From: Hemerocallis citrina | Lineage: Eukaryota; Streptophyta; Magnoliopsida; Asparagales; Asphodelaceae | NCBI GenBank assembly: GCA_017893485.1 | Contig: CM030364.1 | Span: forward strand, 245,037,818-245,101,817 | Reading direction: 5' to 3' | DNA length: 64,000 nucleotides | In this document: piece by piece, positions 10,705 to 21,590 of the stretch | How positions within the stretch are numbered: position 1 is the first letter of the stretch | Layout: every line of letters starts with the position of its first letter | Made by a program: the position numbers and the translations under genes | The notes under the pieces: model-generated | The model's input: the letters and a program-made list of their open reading frames with translations, nothing else | Database searches by the model: none | What the model was told of the DNA's origin: nothing

Positions 10705-11982
10705 ATGGCAAACGATGAAAACAGGCCTTTGAGAGACTACGCTATGCCCTCAATTTATGAATCAAGCATAAAGAAGCCGGTTATTGAAGTTGACGATTTT
10801 GAGATTGAACCGGAGATGATTATATTGATTCAACAGACTGTTCAATTTTGGGGATTACCGCACGAGGATCCTTATGCTCACATTGCAAATTTTTTAGAAA
10901 TTTGTGACACTTTCAAGCACAACGGTGTATCAGACGATGCAATTAGACTGAGACTCTTTTCTTTTTCCCTACGAGATAAGGCGAAGGCTTGGCTACATTA
11001 TCTACCACCTGGTAGTATTACTACTTGGGAGGGACTTGCACAAAAAATTTTGGCTAAGTATTTTCCACCAGCAAAGACCGCAAAGCTAAGAAATGATATT
11101 TGCACATTTACTCAATTTGAGACCGAGTCTTTGTATGATGCATGGGAAAGATTTAAAGAGTTATTGAGAAAGTGTCCTCATCATGAACTACCGAAATGGC
11201 TGCAAATGCAAACATTCTATAATGGTTTGGGAGTTATACATAGATCTATGGTTGACGCAGCAGCTGGTGGTGCACTCATGAGTAGAACTTACGAAGCAGC
11301 CTATGAGATTTTAGAGGAGATGGCATCAAATGATTACCAGTGGTCTTCAGAGAGAGTAATGCCAAGAAAAGTGGCTGGAGTTTTTGAACTTGACCCTATT
11401 TCTAATATAAATGCAAAATTTGATATTTTATCTAAGCAAATAGGTAATATGAATGTTGATGCTATTCAATCTAATATCATTTGTAATCTTTGTGCAGGAA
11501 ACCATTCAAGTATAGATTGTCAAGTGGGGAACCCTTTTACTCCATCAAATGTCGAACATGGAAATTTTGTGTCAAACTTTCAAATGCAAAATAATCATTA
11601 TGCAAACACATACAATCAAGGATGGAAAAACACCCCCAATTATCAATGGAACAACAATCAAGAAGCAGTTATACCACCTCAAAATTTTCCACAGCGAGAA
11701 AAGAAGCCGACATTAGAAGAAGTGTTCATGCAACACATGCAGAAGTTAGACCAATACATACAAAAGACAGATCAATACATACAAAAGGCAGATTTGGCAA
11801 TTCAAAATGTTGCAAATTCATCTTCGGCTTCCATCCAAAATCATGAGGTACAAATTGATCCAATTTCAAATATTTTTAATGAAAAAACTGCAGGAATATT
11901 ATCAAGCAACCCAGTTGTCAATTCCACGGAAGATGTCAAAGCAATAACACTAGAAAGCGGGAGGACAATTGAGCAACCATAA
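10705..11982 (+). CDS. gag: gag of element B (425 aa)
   Basis: An open frame from ATG 10705 to TAA 11980-11982. Residues about 40-210 carry the Athila/Tat capsid pattern: PHEDPYAHIANFLEICDTF, LRLFSFSLRDKAKAWL, TTWEGLAQKILAKYFP and the LYDAWERFKELLRKCPHH block. A single short zinc-knuckle-like motif, CNLCAGNHSSIDC, lies at about residue 262. The C-terminal third is Asn/Gln-rich with two 'DQYIQKTD/A'-like repeats. The product should form particles around element RNA. Both the intact frame and the near-identical LTRs indicate recent activity. The ATG follows a pyrimidine tract ending 'acatttcag' about 20 bases upstream. No pol follows. Confidence 0.9.
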   Translation: MANDENRPLRDYAMPSIYESSIKKPVIEVDDFEIEPEMIILIQQTVQFWGLPHEDPYAHIANFLEICDTFKHNGVSDDAIRLRLFSFSLRDKAKAWLHYLPPGSITTWEGLAQKILAKYFPPAKTAKLRNDICTFTQFETESLYDAWERFKELLRKCPHHELPKWLQMQTFYNGLGVIHRSMVDAAAGGALMSRTYEAAYEILEEMASNDYQWSSERVMPRKVAGVFELDPISNINAKFDILSKQIGNMNVDAIQSNIICNLCAGNHSSIDCQVGNPFTPSNVEHGNFVSNFQMQNNHYANTYNQGWKNTPNYQWNNNQEAVIPPQNFPQREKKPTLEEVFMQHMQKLDQYIQKTDQYIQKADLAIQNVANSSSASIQNHEVQIDPISNIFNEKTAGILSSNPVVNSTEDVKAITLESGRTIEQP

Positions 11983-12441
11983 GAAGAAAATGGCGAACAA
12001 AATGTGGTTGAAAAGGTTGAAGAGCAAAGTGCGATCGAACAAATTATGGAGGAACAAATTCAGCACGAGCAAGTAACGTATGATGATTTTAATTCCATAA
12101 AGTTTCCTCCTGAAGAACAGTCATGCTTTCAAGTAAGTAAAATTGATGTAATTATGGGCGAAAAACATAGTGTCGAAATTGAAAAGCTGCCAAACGAAGT
12201 ATGTCCAACAAATGCAGCAACTTTTGAAACCAAGAAGGAAAATATTTTTGGAAAAGTTATGTATTTGGATGCTATACCCTCTATTTACTCATTTTTTCAG
12301 CATAAATTCAAAAAGGCGGGGGAATCAAAGACATCATCATCACGCAGGAAACGCCTCAAACTAGAGCTTGAATCAGATCCACACAAGAAGAGAAAAATTA
12401 GAAAGGATGTTTTAATGTTGTTGGATCTTGGCGTTACATAA
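11983..12441 (+). pseudogene. C-terminal extension of B gag, separated by one stop codon
   Basis: The same frame continues for about 150 codons after TAA 11980-11982, to a TAA at 12439-12441. It is Glu-rich (VEEQSAIEQIMEEQIQ), then highly basic near the end (SSSRRKRLKLELES, DPHKKRKIRKD), resembling a bipartite nuclear-localisation or RNA-binding tail. Either the stop is a recent single mutation in a longer gag, or it is read through, or this is a separate ORF starting at ATG 12004. I do not recognise it as protease or RT. This basic tail occupies the position where an autonomous relative would carry pol. Confidence 0.6.
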
Positions 12442-12479
12442 CCATCTCACCCCCATGTCTGGCTGAAGACTTAAAACTT

Positions 12480-12503
12480 AGCGCTTCTTGGGAGGCAACC
12501 CAT
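12480..12503 (+). other. Conserved post-ORF motif (AGCGCTT ... GGGAGGCAACCC)
   Basis: Begins 39 bases after the stop at 12441. The same motif, with one or two differences, occurs on the minus strand just after F's integrase (59847-59869). The core TGGGAGGCAACCCA has complementary ends and could form a small hairpin. Confidence 0.65.
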
Positions 12504-13759
12504 GTTTTCTTTTATTGCATTTAGATTTTATTTTTCTTTTAGTTTATTGTACTTTTAATTTTTGATTTTATTTTGTAGGATTGCATAAATTTTGAAGTCG
12601 CCGTGCGGAGCTGTTTTTGTACGCTTTTATTGATGGCTGTTTTTGAGCAGTATGGAGTCAGAATCTGGAAAACTGATGCAAAGAAAAATTGTAGCCTATC
12701 TTCTTAGCTTTCCAGAAAAAAAAAAATTCAGCCCATTTGGACACCTACAGCTCCAAATATCGCAAAAATACTCAACGCCGCGCGTGCAGAATTTTCAAGA
12801 CGAATCAGGGGAGAAATTCTGAACTTTTTCCATTCATTTTGTTTTTCTGTTTCCTTTCCCATTGAGGACAATGTGATATTCAAGTTTGGGGGGGAAGGTT
12901 TAAATTTTATTAATTATTTTTTTTTTAAAAAAAAGAGAGAGAAAAACAAAATTTTTAATGGATTTCAATTAAACTCACTTTTACACTGTTGAGTTCTTTA
13001 TAATGATAAGCATTGAAATATATTTTTTTTGGGAGATAGACAATTGCTTATAAAGCAAGAGTAAACATACTTATTTACTTTAGAATTATTGAGTTTCAAA
13101 ATTTCTTACAAATTTGTGTGGGTCATGCTATTATACATTAAAGACAAATGTAATGCTTTTTCTTGCGATTATACCCTTTGATCTAGTCCTAAACAGAGTT
13201 TAAGTAAATAGAGTAATAAAGAAAAAAAAATTATGAATAAAGTCAATCTGCTCCAATGTTTTGAGTTGCTTAGTAACTAGGGGTATTCATCACCAATGTT
13301 TACTTTTACGTCAAACGGCAACTTGAAATATGAGTATGCAAAGTACTTTAAGTTTGTGACTTGTTGAGTAACCGGGTGAATTCATCACAAATGTTTTGCA
13401 TTCGCGTCAAAAGGCAAGTGACAACTTAGAGAAGAGGAAAAAAAAAACTCTAGTTTGCTACTCGGTTTGCAGTAGTGAGAAGGGATAATCACAGATGGAG
13501 TTGTTACATACTATAATTACATTAATGGCATGACAAATATGATTGAGTTTGGAATTGTGAATAAATAATTGCACTGGAAAAAGTGGGTATGCTTGTTTTT
13601 TACTTTATTTGCAATTGTTTATATTTTTAATTGCAATTTTAATGCTTGCATGATGAGATCTCTTGGTGTGATGGGTTGAGTCTACTATTATTATTCTCTT
13701 GTTCATGATTCTACTTATTGCTTGCGGACAAGCAAAATCTTAAGTTTGAGGGTATTTGA
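12504..13759 (+). other. Non-coding tail of element B with PPT
   Basis: No coding frame. It contains 'cattgaggacaatgtg...aagtttggggg' at about 12862-12895, which recurs on the minus strand of F near 59700-59745. The true polypurine tract before the 3' LTR is 'aagtttgagggtattt' at 13742-13757. Between them is a pair of related blocks with the phrase 'tcatcac(c/a)aatgttt...cgtcaaa(c/a)ggcaa' (about 13288-13325 and 13382-13410). Confidence 0.65.
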
Positions 13760-15394
13760 TGTGTCTAATTTTTATATAAATATTTGTATTCAATTACCCA
13801 TTAAAATTGCTTGTTTTCGATTATATTGTCTAAAATTCATCTTATTTCTATAAGTTTTCAATTGATTATTTATTTATGAAGAAATAAGATTTTAATGCAA
13901 AAAATGATTATTTTTGATAAAAATCAACAAAATAAAGAAAAACTATTGATTTATTATTTGTTGAATTTTATATATTACAAATTGACAATATAGGAGCAAA
14001 ATACAATTTTAATTCTTATGAGGGTGTAAAAAGAATAAACAAATGAACTTTGATAAGGCAAAAATAAAAATTAGTTATCTTTAAATTTATCTAATTAATT
14101 TAAATTTAAATTTTTATCTTAAATTCTGATTTTTATTTTACAGGATATATACTAGTCCTAGTCTACACACCTCATCTACAACTCCTACACACCTCATCTA
14201 CAACTCCTATATAAAGGACTCCAAAACCGAAGTAAAAGAGAGAGAGAGCGGTGGAAGAGCCGAAAAGAATTAATAATAAAAATAAAATAAATAAATAAAC
14301 AGAGAGAGAAGTAGCAGGATCAGTGCGTGTGACAGGCCTCTTCTTCTTCTCTTGCGTGTGCGTCGAAGACCAGACACCGGCGTGTTCCTCGAGGCCAGAC
14401 AGCATCGATCTGACGCGACGTGACAGGGCGACAGCGACGTGATCTGACGTGGCGAGACAGCAGGTGGCCTGCACTGTTGCAGACGTGACTGTTGCACTAT
14501 TCTGACTTGACGGCTCCACTGTGCGGTTTCAGACTCCGAGACGACTCCGAGACAGAAATAGAAAAGACTACGCTTATTGTTTGGACACAATTTTCAAGAC
14601 CGTTCGGTTTGCAATTTTTATTACAAAAACGGTCTACTTTTTGTATCTATTTTTTTTCTCTCTCTAATTTTTATAATGCAATCCATGAACAAATTTGTTA
14701 ATTGCAATTTTAATATGAACTAAATTTATTTTTTTAGGGTTTCGATGTAGCCTAGTTTTAAGAACACAATTTCATATTTTTCTATGGTTGTGTGTTTAAT
14801 TTTTGTGCTTAATGCTTACAATTATTTGGCCAATTTTTGTATGATTATTGGATCATGGAGAGACCGAGAGGTAATTTGTGATTTAGAACAATAAAAATTG
14901 AACACCATTGATTGAGCGAAATTAGAGATAATTTACCGCGATTAATGTGGCCGTTAAGAAATCCACAGAACTTAATGAGTCTTCGATTAATTAAATTTGC
15001 ATAGAGATATGTCAAACTGTTAGTTGGAGATATTTTTGGTATTGTTCGAGAGAAAGCATCAAATAATTAAGGGATTTCGGTCTACAACTTGGAAAAATAA
15101 TATTTTTAAGAATTATAAATTGTGTTGGATGAACTAGGTGAAGTCAAACGCCCTAGAATTAATTTTGCCATTAACAAATTACAATTTTTAGACTCTGCTT
15201 CCTCTCCATTAATTTAGTTAGACTTTTAGGTTAATTTAATTGTTTTTTTTTATTTATTAAATTTCGATCGTCCAAATAGTAGCTAATCTAGTAAATTCGG
15301 TACTCAGTAAAATATCTAGTCTCTGTGGGTTCGACACTCTATTCACTACTATATTACTTGTTGCGATTTTGTACACTTACAAATATTCACACCA
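13760..15394 (+). repeat. 3' LTR of element B
   Basis: A near-perfect copy of 8863-10496. Differences seen by eye include a 2-bp change in the GA run before the GC-rich block and about 14 substitutions. It ends '...TTCACACCA', then A's RT frame resumes. Confidence 0.9.
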
Positions 15395-16040
15395 ATCAAC
15401 AATGTTCTCAAAGATCGATCTACGGTCGGATTACTATCATGTCCGTGTCAAGGAGGAAGATGTACCGAAGACAGCTTTCAGGACGTGGCATGGACATTAT
15501 GAGTTCTTGGTGATGCAATTTGGAGTGACCAATGCTCCAGCAGTCATCATGGATTTGATGAATCGGGTTCTACAGCCATTCATTGACTCATTTGTGGTGG
15601 TCTTTATAAACGAAATTTTGGTATACTCTAAGACAGAGGAGGATCATGCCAGGCATTTGACTGCAGTTCTGAGCAAGCTTCAGGAACATGAGTTGTAAGC
15701 GAAGCTGTCCAAGTGTGAATTCTGGAAGTCGGAAGTAGCTTTCCTCGACCATGTCCTTTCTAAGGAGGGAGTAGCCACTAATCCATAGAAGATCGAGGCA
15801 GTGAAGGACCGGCCTCAACCAAAGGCGGTGAAGGAAGTAAGAAGCTTTTTGGGCTTGATAGGGTACTACAGGAATTTCATTCAGGATTATGCTAAGATAG
15901 CGGTGACACCCACAGCTTCGACCAAGAAGAATAAGAACTTCGAGTGGTCCGAGAAGTGTGAAGGGAGCTTCCAGGAGCTGAAGAACCGATTGATATCAGC
16001 ACCGATTTTGGTCTTACCTTAACCAAATAAAGGGTACTTA
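15395..16040 (+). pseudogene. pol: pol of element A, part 2: reverse transcriptase core, active site lost
   Basis: Continues the RT split at 8233: [16 protein letters not shown], then the [20 protein letters not shown] palm motifs. The catalytic box reads [13 protein letters not shown] (15594-15632), so the paired aspartates expected in this box (family pattern F/Y-x-D-D) are replaced by Asn-Glu at 15609-15614. The C-terminal RT part follows (RSFLGLIGYYRNFIQDYAKI at about 15840-15900). Stops lie at 15696-15698, about 15787 and 16021. At 16041 solo LTR C splits the frame just before RNase H. This RT could not have been active since the active site changed. Confidence 0.85.
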
Positions 16041-16805
16041 TGTAACATCCCGCAAAATTGAGTTATGACAATTTTGCTCCACGTGTGTTATGCACGTGTA
16101 TTTTGTACTGTTCTGAGTAATAGTCGTAACGTATTTTCCTACATATTTCTTTATTTCAACTATTTATATATTTTCCATCTCTTCAAAACTCATTTAATCC
16201 TATTTTGAGCCAACTTCAACATTTATTTTTAATCATTATGTTTTTACGTACATTGCACGTATTGAAATTACATGTGTCGATTACGTATATTTTTTGTTAC
16301 CTGAAATATTCGTAATATTGTTAATATACATATTCTACGTATTTCGTATTTTGACTGTTTTTCGGTCTCTTAAATTAATTTAAATATTTTTGCACTTGCA
16401 TTGCCCATAAAATTTTATGTATTTTAGTCCCTAAAATTTTCTAAAGTGATGTACATTTTTATTCTCATTTTATTTGTCACGTTTGTATTATTTATTTTTA
16501 ATAAAAATGCATAGGCCTAAAGTCTATTTTAAAGCTCATTAGAAAATTAATCAAAAAGAGAAGCCCATGATTTTAGTCTACATTTTAAATGTACATTTTT
16601 AATCTTACACACTTGTCATGTAACAAACATCTACAAATAGATTAATAAAAATTAATTAAAAGAAAGAGAATTGTGTGCACGTGCACGTGTGTGCACCCAA
16701 GAGTTTTGGCCGGCCACTTGAAGAAGAGAGAAAGTGGATTTTGAAGCGGGTTGTGTGAGTGGGTAATTATGTGGGTAGTGGGAGTCTTTTCATTCACCTA
16801 ATAAC

Positions 16806-17012
16806 CCTATAAATACCTCCTATTGTATGAGTATTTCACAAAAGATCAAAAGAAACAAAAGAAATAGAGAAAAGAAAGAAGGAGGGTTTCAGATTTGTTG
16901 AGAAAAGGCTAGGGCTTGTGGTTTTGGCTTAAGGAGGATCATCCTAGCTTTGGTTGGAGCTTTGGAATAATCTTTCTAGGAGTTTTCTCTCATTTTCATC
17001 AAATAAGGTGGG
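16806..17012 (+). promoter_or_regulatory. Promoter and donor-like site of LTR C
   Basis: TATA box CTATAAATACC near 16808, an A/G-rich leader (about 16850-16890), then AAG^GTGGGTGTCTCT with the donor G at 17008. Confidence 0.5.
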
Positions 17013-18039
17013 TGTCTCTTTTGCTTTCTAAATTACTAGTATTTTTCACGTGCGATGCACGTTTTGATAAGAGTTGGAGGATTTTCACATGTGATACATG
17101 TGTTAAGAAATAGTTTTGGAGTTGGACGTGCGTTGCACGTAATTGGAAAAAATATTTTGAAGAAACGGCTACATTTTGTACGTGCAATGCACATGTATAT
17201 AAGTAAAATTTGAGTTGTACATACAACATATGTGTATATTTGGTGTTAAAAAATATTGAAAATTTATTTTGCACGTGTGTTGCATATTTTAAATATGTGA
17301 AATATTTTTGTTTGTTAGTTTTTTTGTAATTAATGGGAGAGTTTGAGTTGCATGTACAATGCACGTGTTTGTATGTTAACAAATTACAACTCCAACTCTC
17401 CCATTATAATATTAGAGATTAGAGATGTTAGAATGCATGTGTAGATGAGTTTATGTTGAATTGATAATTAGTATGAGTTCTCTAGTAAAATTTTGCGTGA
17501 TGCATGTTGTGATTGTTATTTAGAAATTTTAGAAATAATGAAATGTGAAAATAAATGAATGGTAAATTTTCATTACAAGATTGTAGGTTGTTGAATTGAG
17601 ATTTTGATTTAAAAGCAAGTTGTAGGATTATTTGGCACATAATAATAAGCCATGATTAGATTATACGAATTGAGTATATGTGTACATAAAGTTGTAAATA
17701 TGTGTAAAGAAATTATGTAATTGTTAGAGGAAAATTGTAACAATCAATAGGGATGAGAATTGCTAAAAGAAAGTATATATATATATTCATGATAGTAGTT
17801 AATTTCTTCTAATTGCAATATATGAATACACGATTTCCAAAAAAATAATTATTTGAGTTAACTTGTGAACAATTTTATGCTAATGTGGTTAAAATCAGTA
17901 AAGAAGAATTTCTGGAAGTTTAAAAATGTATTTTTATAGTATAAATTTTGGAGAAAAGATTAGAAATCAAAATTTGTTGAAAGAGCAAAAATTGGGTCAT
18001 AATCAGAGAGCTGAGATAAAAAATTAAATCCATATACTA

Positions 18040-18340
18040 TCAGTTGAGTGCTTTGGCCTTGGTGGCTAGCGCAGGGTGCTGCCACATGGCACCCGGGGGT
18101 GGGGGGGGGGGGGTCCTCTGGTTGCGGGTTCGAGCCTGGGGTTGCCTCTATTTTGTTCATTTTTTTTGAAATAAAATTTGAAGAGCAAATTGGGTATTTA
18201 AATAACCCAAAGAGCTTTATACATGAAATATAAGATAGCTCGGTGGTTTGGGTGTTGGCTTTGGTTGTTGTCGGCTCTAGTTTGAGCCCGAGCATGCACA
18301 ATGGGTTTTAACTTTTATTTTTATATGTTTTTGAGTTTCA
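18040..18340 (+). mobile_element. Two adjacent tRNA-like (SINE-type) sequences inside LTR C
   Basis: The first (about 18044-18180) has an A-box-like 'tggctagcgcagg' and a B-box 'gggttcgagcct', followed by a T-rich stretch. The second (about 18228-18345) has 'tagctcggtgg' and 'tttgagccc'. Both B-boxes fit the pol III GGTTCGANNCC pattern, the second less well. Similar phrases, 'agagcaaaaattgggt' (about 17979) and 'agagcaaattgggt' (about 18182), flank the first and could be a target duplication. They are not functional tRNA genes, as no cloverleaf can be drawn. SINE assignment is an inference. Confidence 0.5.
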
Positions 18341-19035
18341 AAAATGGGGAAAACTTCATAGAAAATTTATATAATATTATTAGAACATTTGGGAGTTATT
18401 TCATGTATTCTAAAGATATTTTGGGAATTTAGAGATCATGTTCATGGGTTAAATGAGATTTTTATGGGTTGATCTATAATAAAAACAAAGCATAAGAATG
18501 AGATTTATATAAGAAACTTTTAATGATTAATACTAAGAATTTCGGTGTTAAGAAATGGTGATTGAATTAAAAGGGAATAAATTGGTTCGTTAACCAAGGA
18601 TTTTTTCTAAAAGACTTTGATTTGAGAAATTATTAGTGAATGTTGTTAAAGAAGTTGAATACTTTGTGATCTATGAACATAAAGTAAATAAAGAGAAATG
18701 ATGGTTAATGATAAAAGGTTTATGTTGAGATTTCTTTATAACCTATTGGATCTCTAGAGTGAGATGGTTTTTAGAATTTAGAGGCTAGGCAAGACCCTTA
18801 GTAACCGGAATTTGTGAATAATGAAAATTTGAGAACTGACCACTGTGGGTTAAGTATCTCTTGAGAAGTAGCTAGTTTGGGCTAACTTTCTCTCGTGTTG
18901 ATTTTAGTCTGGCAGGGTAAGCTAGCCCCAGGTTGTGATGATTTTTAATTAAAACTTAAGGACATGCACTAAGGGGAGATGTGATGAAGTCTGGGCAAAC
19001 ATGAGTATGAGGGCCTTGATATCGCGGTAGGCGGT

Positions 19036-19330
19036 TATCTTCAGAATTATCGGGGTTACGGCTCACGATGGGAGACATTCCTTTAGAATTATCAGGATCG
19101 ATGCGACACTCATGGGGTATTTTTGTGATGAGGTACCGATGACAGCGCAGTGTGGGTTTCGTCTCCAGAATGATCGGGGTGTGAGGCGTGATGGCCGAAA
19201 ATCACTCGCGGTGGGAGGACGACTCTCAAGAATTATCGGGGTCATAACTCGCGATGTGGGTATTCACCCCCAGAATTATCGGGGTTACGACTCGCGGTGG
19301 GAGAGCGATACTCAAGAATTATCGGAGTGG
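19036..19330 (+). repeat. Tandem repeat in LTR C ('agaattatcgggg' units)
   Basis: Units begin with 'agaattatcgggg' or a variant near 19040, 19085, 19166, 19229, 19271 and 19314, usually followed by 'ttacgactcgcg(a/g)tggg'. Unit length is about 42-45 bp with larger variants. The same core appears in LTR G near 46613-46765. Confidence 0.8.
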
Positions 19331-19903
19331 TACTAGATACTCACATAATATCTAAACCTTACATTAGTCACCGTAGTAGTATTTTTATAGCGTGGGATTA
19401 AACCCTATATTGAGGAGTACGATAAGGGCTTACCCTCGGACCTATGTAGAATGTGATGCATAGAATCCGAACAAGTGTGCATTAGTGCATCGTAGTGTAA
19501 ATTTGCATTAGGCATTACATCATATCATACAATGACATGTTTAGGATAATCACTCTTTTACACTTTAATATGCATTCAAGTTTGTGTTTGCTAAACTAAG
19601 AGAATCACTATTTATAGTATTGTGTCACTTGTGTGCAACTGACGTGCCCACAGTTTTCCAGTGCAGGGCTTAGATTGGCAAAAAGACATGAAGATGAATT
19701 GATGCTAAAGATTATTTTCAGATTTTAAGTTATTGATGTTAAAATTGTATATATCATGTTAAATTCTTTAAGTTCTGCTGCATTGATGTAAAAAACAATG
19801 TTGTATAATGAGAAATTTTAATTTCCTTGTAAAATTTTACGAATTGAAGTAAAAGATCCTGTTGTGCTATGAATTACATGTAAATGGAATTTGGGGCGTT
19901 ACA

Positions 19904-20260
19904 ACGTGAACTACAGCGATGCATCTCATTTTGGGTTTGGATGTGTTTTGATGCAAGAAGGGAAGGTTATTGCCTACGGATCGAGGCAGCTCCGACCACA
20001 TGAGAAGAATTATCCCACACACGATCTGGAGTTAGCTGCTATAATTTTCTCCTTGAAGATATGGCAACATTATACTTATGGAGAGAAGGTGGAAATGTAC
20101 ACAGACCATAAAAGATTAAAGTATATCTATCAGCAGAAGGACTTAAATTTGAGGCAGAGGCGATGGTTGGAAGTGTTGGAAGATATCAGGCCATAGATTT
20201 TGTACCATCCAGGAAAGGCCAACGTGGTGGTAGATGCACTCTATTGCTATACTGATTGCA
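19904..20260 (+). pseudogene. pol: pol of element A, part 3: RNase H
   Basis: The frame continues after solo [20 protein letters not shown] (first catalytic Asp), then [36 protein letters not shown] (Glu) and [13 protein letters not shown] (second Asp), and the usual [12 protein letters not shown] end. A TAG at about 20194-20196 precedes the ILYHPGKANVV linker. RNase H removes the RNA strand during copying. All three acidic residues are present, unlike the lost RT site. Confidence 0.85.
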
Positions 20261-21590
20261 ACCCGAAAGGAGCCGGAGGAAGAGATAAGGAGAGCTAGTA
20301 TCGAAGTGATTTCTCAAGGTTTGGGTGCTATGTTAGCTCAATTAGAGCTTCAACCAAGTTTGAAGGACCGAGTGAAGAAGAGTCAAGAAGGTGATGCAGA
20401 GATCCAGGCACTCAAAGAGCAAGTGAATGAAGGAAAACTTCCTAAGTTCAACATTAAAGAGGGAGTGTTGTGGTTTGGAGATCGGTTATGTGTGCCAAAG
20501 GTAGAGGACCTAAGGGAAGAAATCGTGAAGGAAACACACACCACTTTGCTGGCAGTTCATCCAGGGATCATGAAGATGTATTGAGACGTGAAGCAATTCT
20601 ATTGGTGGGCCGGAATGAAGCAAGATATAGCAGAGTTCGTGGCCAGATGTCTCACTTGTCAGAGGGTAAAGGCAGAAAATCAGAAGCCCGAAGGGTTACT
20701 ACAGCCATTGCCCATTCCATTCTGGAAGTGGGAGAGCATTGGTATGGATTTCGTCCTGGGATTACCAAGAAGTTCCAGAGGGAATGATTCCATTTGGGTT
20801 GTTATGGACCGACTAACGAAATCAGCGTATTTTATACCGATAAGGACAACCTCGTCTTTGGAGAAGTTCGCAGAGGTCTACATTCAGGAGATTTTGAGTC
20901 TACATGGTGTACCAATATCTATAGTTTCCGACAGATACGCAAGATTCACCTCACAGTTTTGGAAGAGTCTACAGGCAGCACTGGGGACAAGGACTGATTT
21001 CATTACAGCTTTTCACCCAAAAATCGATGGACAAAGAGAAAGGGTGAACAAAATTTTGGAGGATATGCTTCGGGCATGCATCTTAGACTTCAGAGGGAGC
21101 TGGGAGAAGCATCTAGCGCTGGTTGAATTTTCTTACAACAATAGCTACTATGCTATTACCGGGATGGCTCCATTCGAAGCACTGTATGGGAGGAAGTGTA
21201 TGACACCCGTATGCTTGTATGAAGTGGGCAAGAGGCAGATGTTCGGACCGGAGATTGTACAGCAGACCTCAGAGAAGATTGAATTGATCGAAAATAGGCT
21301 ACAGATCGAACAGAGCAGGCACAAGAGCTATGCCGACACACGCCGTAGAGAGCTAGAATTTGAGGAAGGAGACTCGGTGTTCTTAAAAGTCTCGCCGACC
21401 AAAGGAGTAGTCAGATTTGGTAGGGGGCAATCTGGCCCCGAGGTACATTGGACCCTACAGAATCTTCAAAAGGATTGGCAAGGCAGCCTACAAGTTGGAA
21501 CTACCCACCGAGTTAGCCCAGGTGCATAATGTTATCCATGTCTCCATGCTGAGGAAGTACGTGCTAGACCCGAGTCATCAACTGCCCGAG
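20261..21590 (+). pseudogene. pol: pol of element A: integrase
   Basis: The HHCC zinc-binding region spans about 20530-20680 (THTTLLAVHPG, then CLTCQRVKAE), with TGA at 20582-20584 inside. The catalytic core shows the first Asp in ESIGMDFVLGLP, the second in ISIVSDRYARF, and the Glu in the DGQRERVNKILEDML block. The GPY/F module (APRYIGPYRIFKRIGKAAY) lies at about 21435-21495, in another frame after a frameshift near 21416. The frame reaches HVSMLRKYV and shifts again near 21590. Integrase would insert element cDNA into the genome; the chromodomain that follows would bias target choice. Confidence 0.85.

Larger units (their letters stand above)
8863..15394 (+). mobile_element. Element B: young, gag-only (non-autonomous) Athila/Tat-like retrotransposon
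   Basis: Two nearly identical 1.63-kb LTRs (8863-10496 and 13760-15394), the TGGCGCCGTTGCC-type PBS typical of Athila/Tat elements, one gag frame, and a 1.3-kb non-coding tail ending in a purine tract (13741-13757). There is no protease, RT, RNase H or integrase. By eye the LTRs differ at about 14 positions (about 0.9%) plus small indels, so this is a recent insertion compared with A. It would need enzymes from a relative such as element F. The composite insertion is flanked by ATCA (just before the LTR fragment) and ATCA (15395-15398), consistent with a short target duplication in A's pol. Confidence 0.85.
16041..19903 (+). mobile_element. Solo LTR C (3.86 kb), chromodomain-gypsy type
   Basis: Begins TGTAACATCCCGCAAAA and ends GGCGTTACA, standard LTR termini, with no internal region, PBS or coding frame. 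The flanks are ACTTA (16036-16040) and ACGTG (19904-19908): a plausible 5-bp target duplication with two changes. The right copy joined to the left flank keeps A's RNase H frame. It contains a TATA box (CTATAAATACC near 16808), a splice-donor-like site at 17008, SINE-like inserts near 18040-18340, and a tandem repeat at 19036-19330. Its start resembles LTR G (TGTAACACCCCGGCAAAAT). A solo LTR forms by recombination between the two LTRs of a full element. Confidence 0.8.

Noticed and set aside
18044..18140. A tRNA gene
   Set aside because: There is a B-box, but no acceptor stem or anticodon arm could be drawn and a long G run interrupts the body; a SINE remnant fits better.
19036..19330. CRISPR-like array
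   Set aside because: The window is plant DNA, and the units are degenerate tandem repeats without unique spacers.
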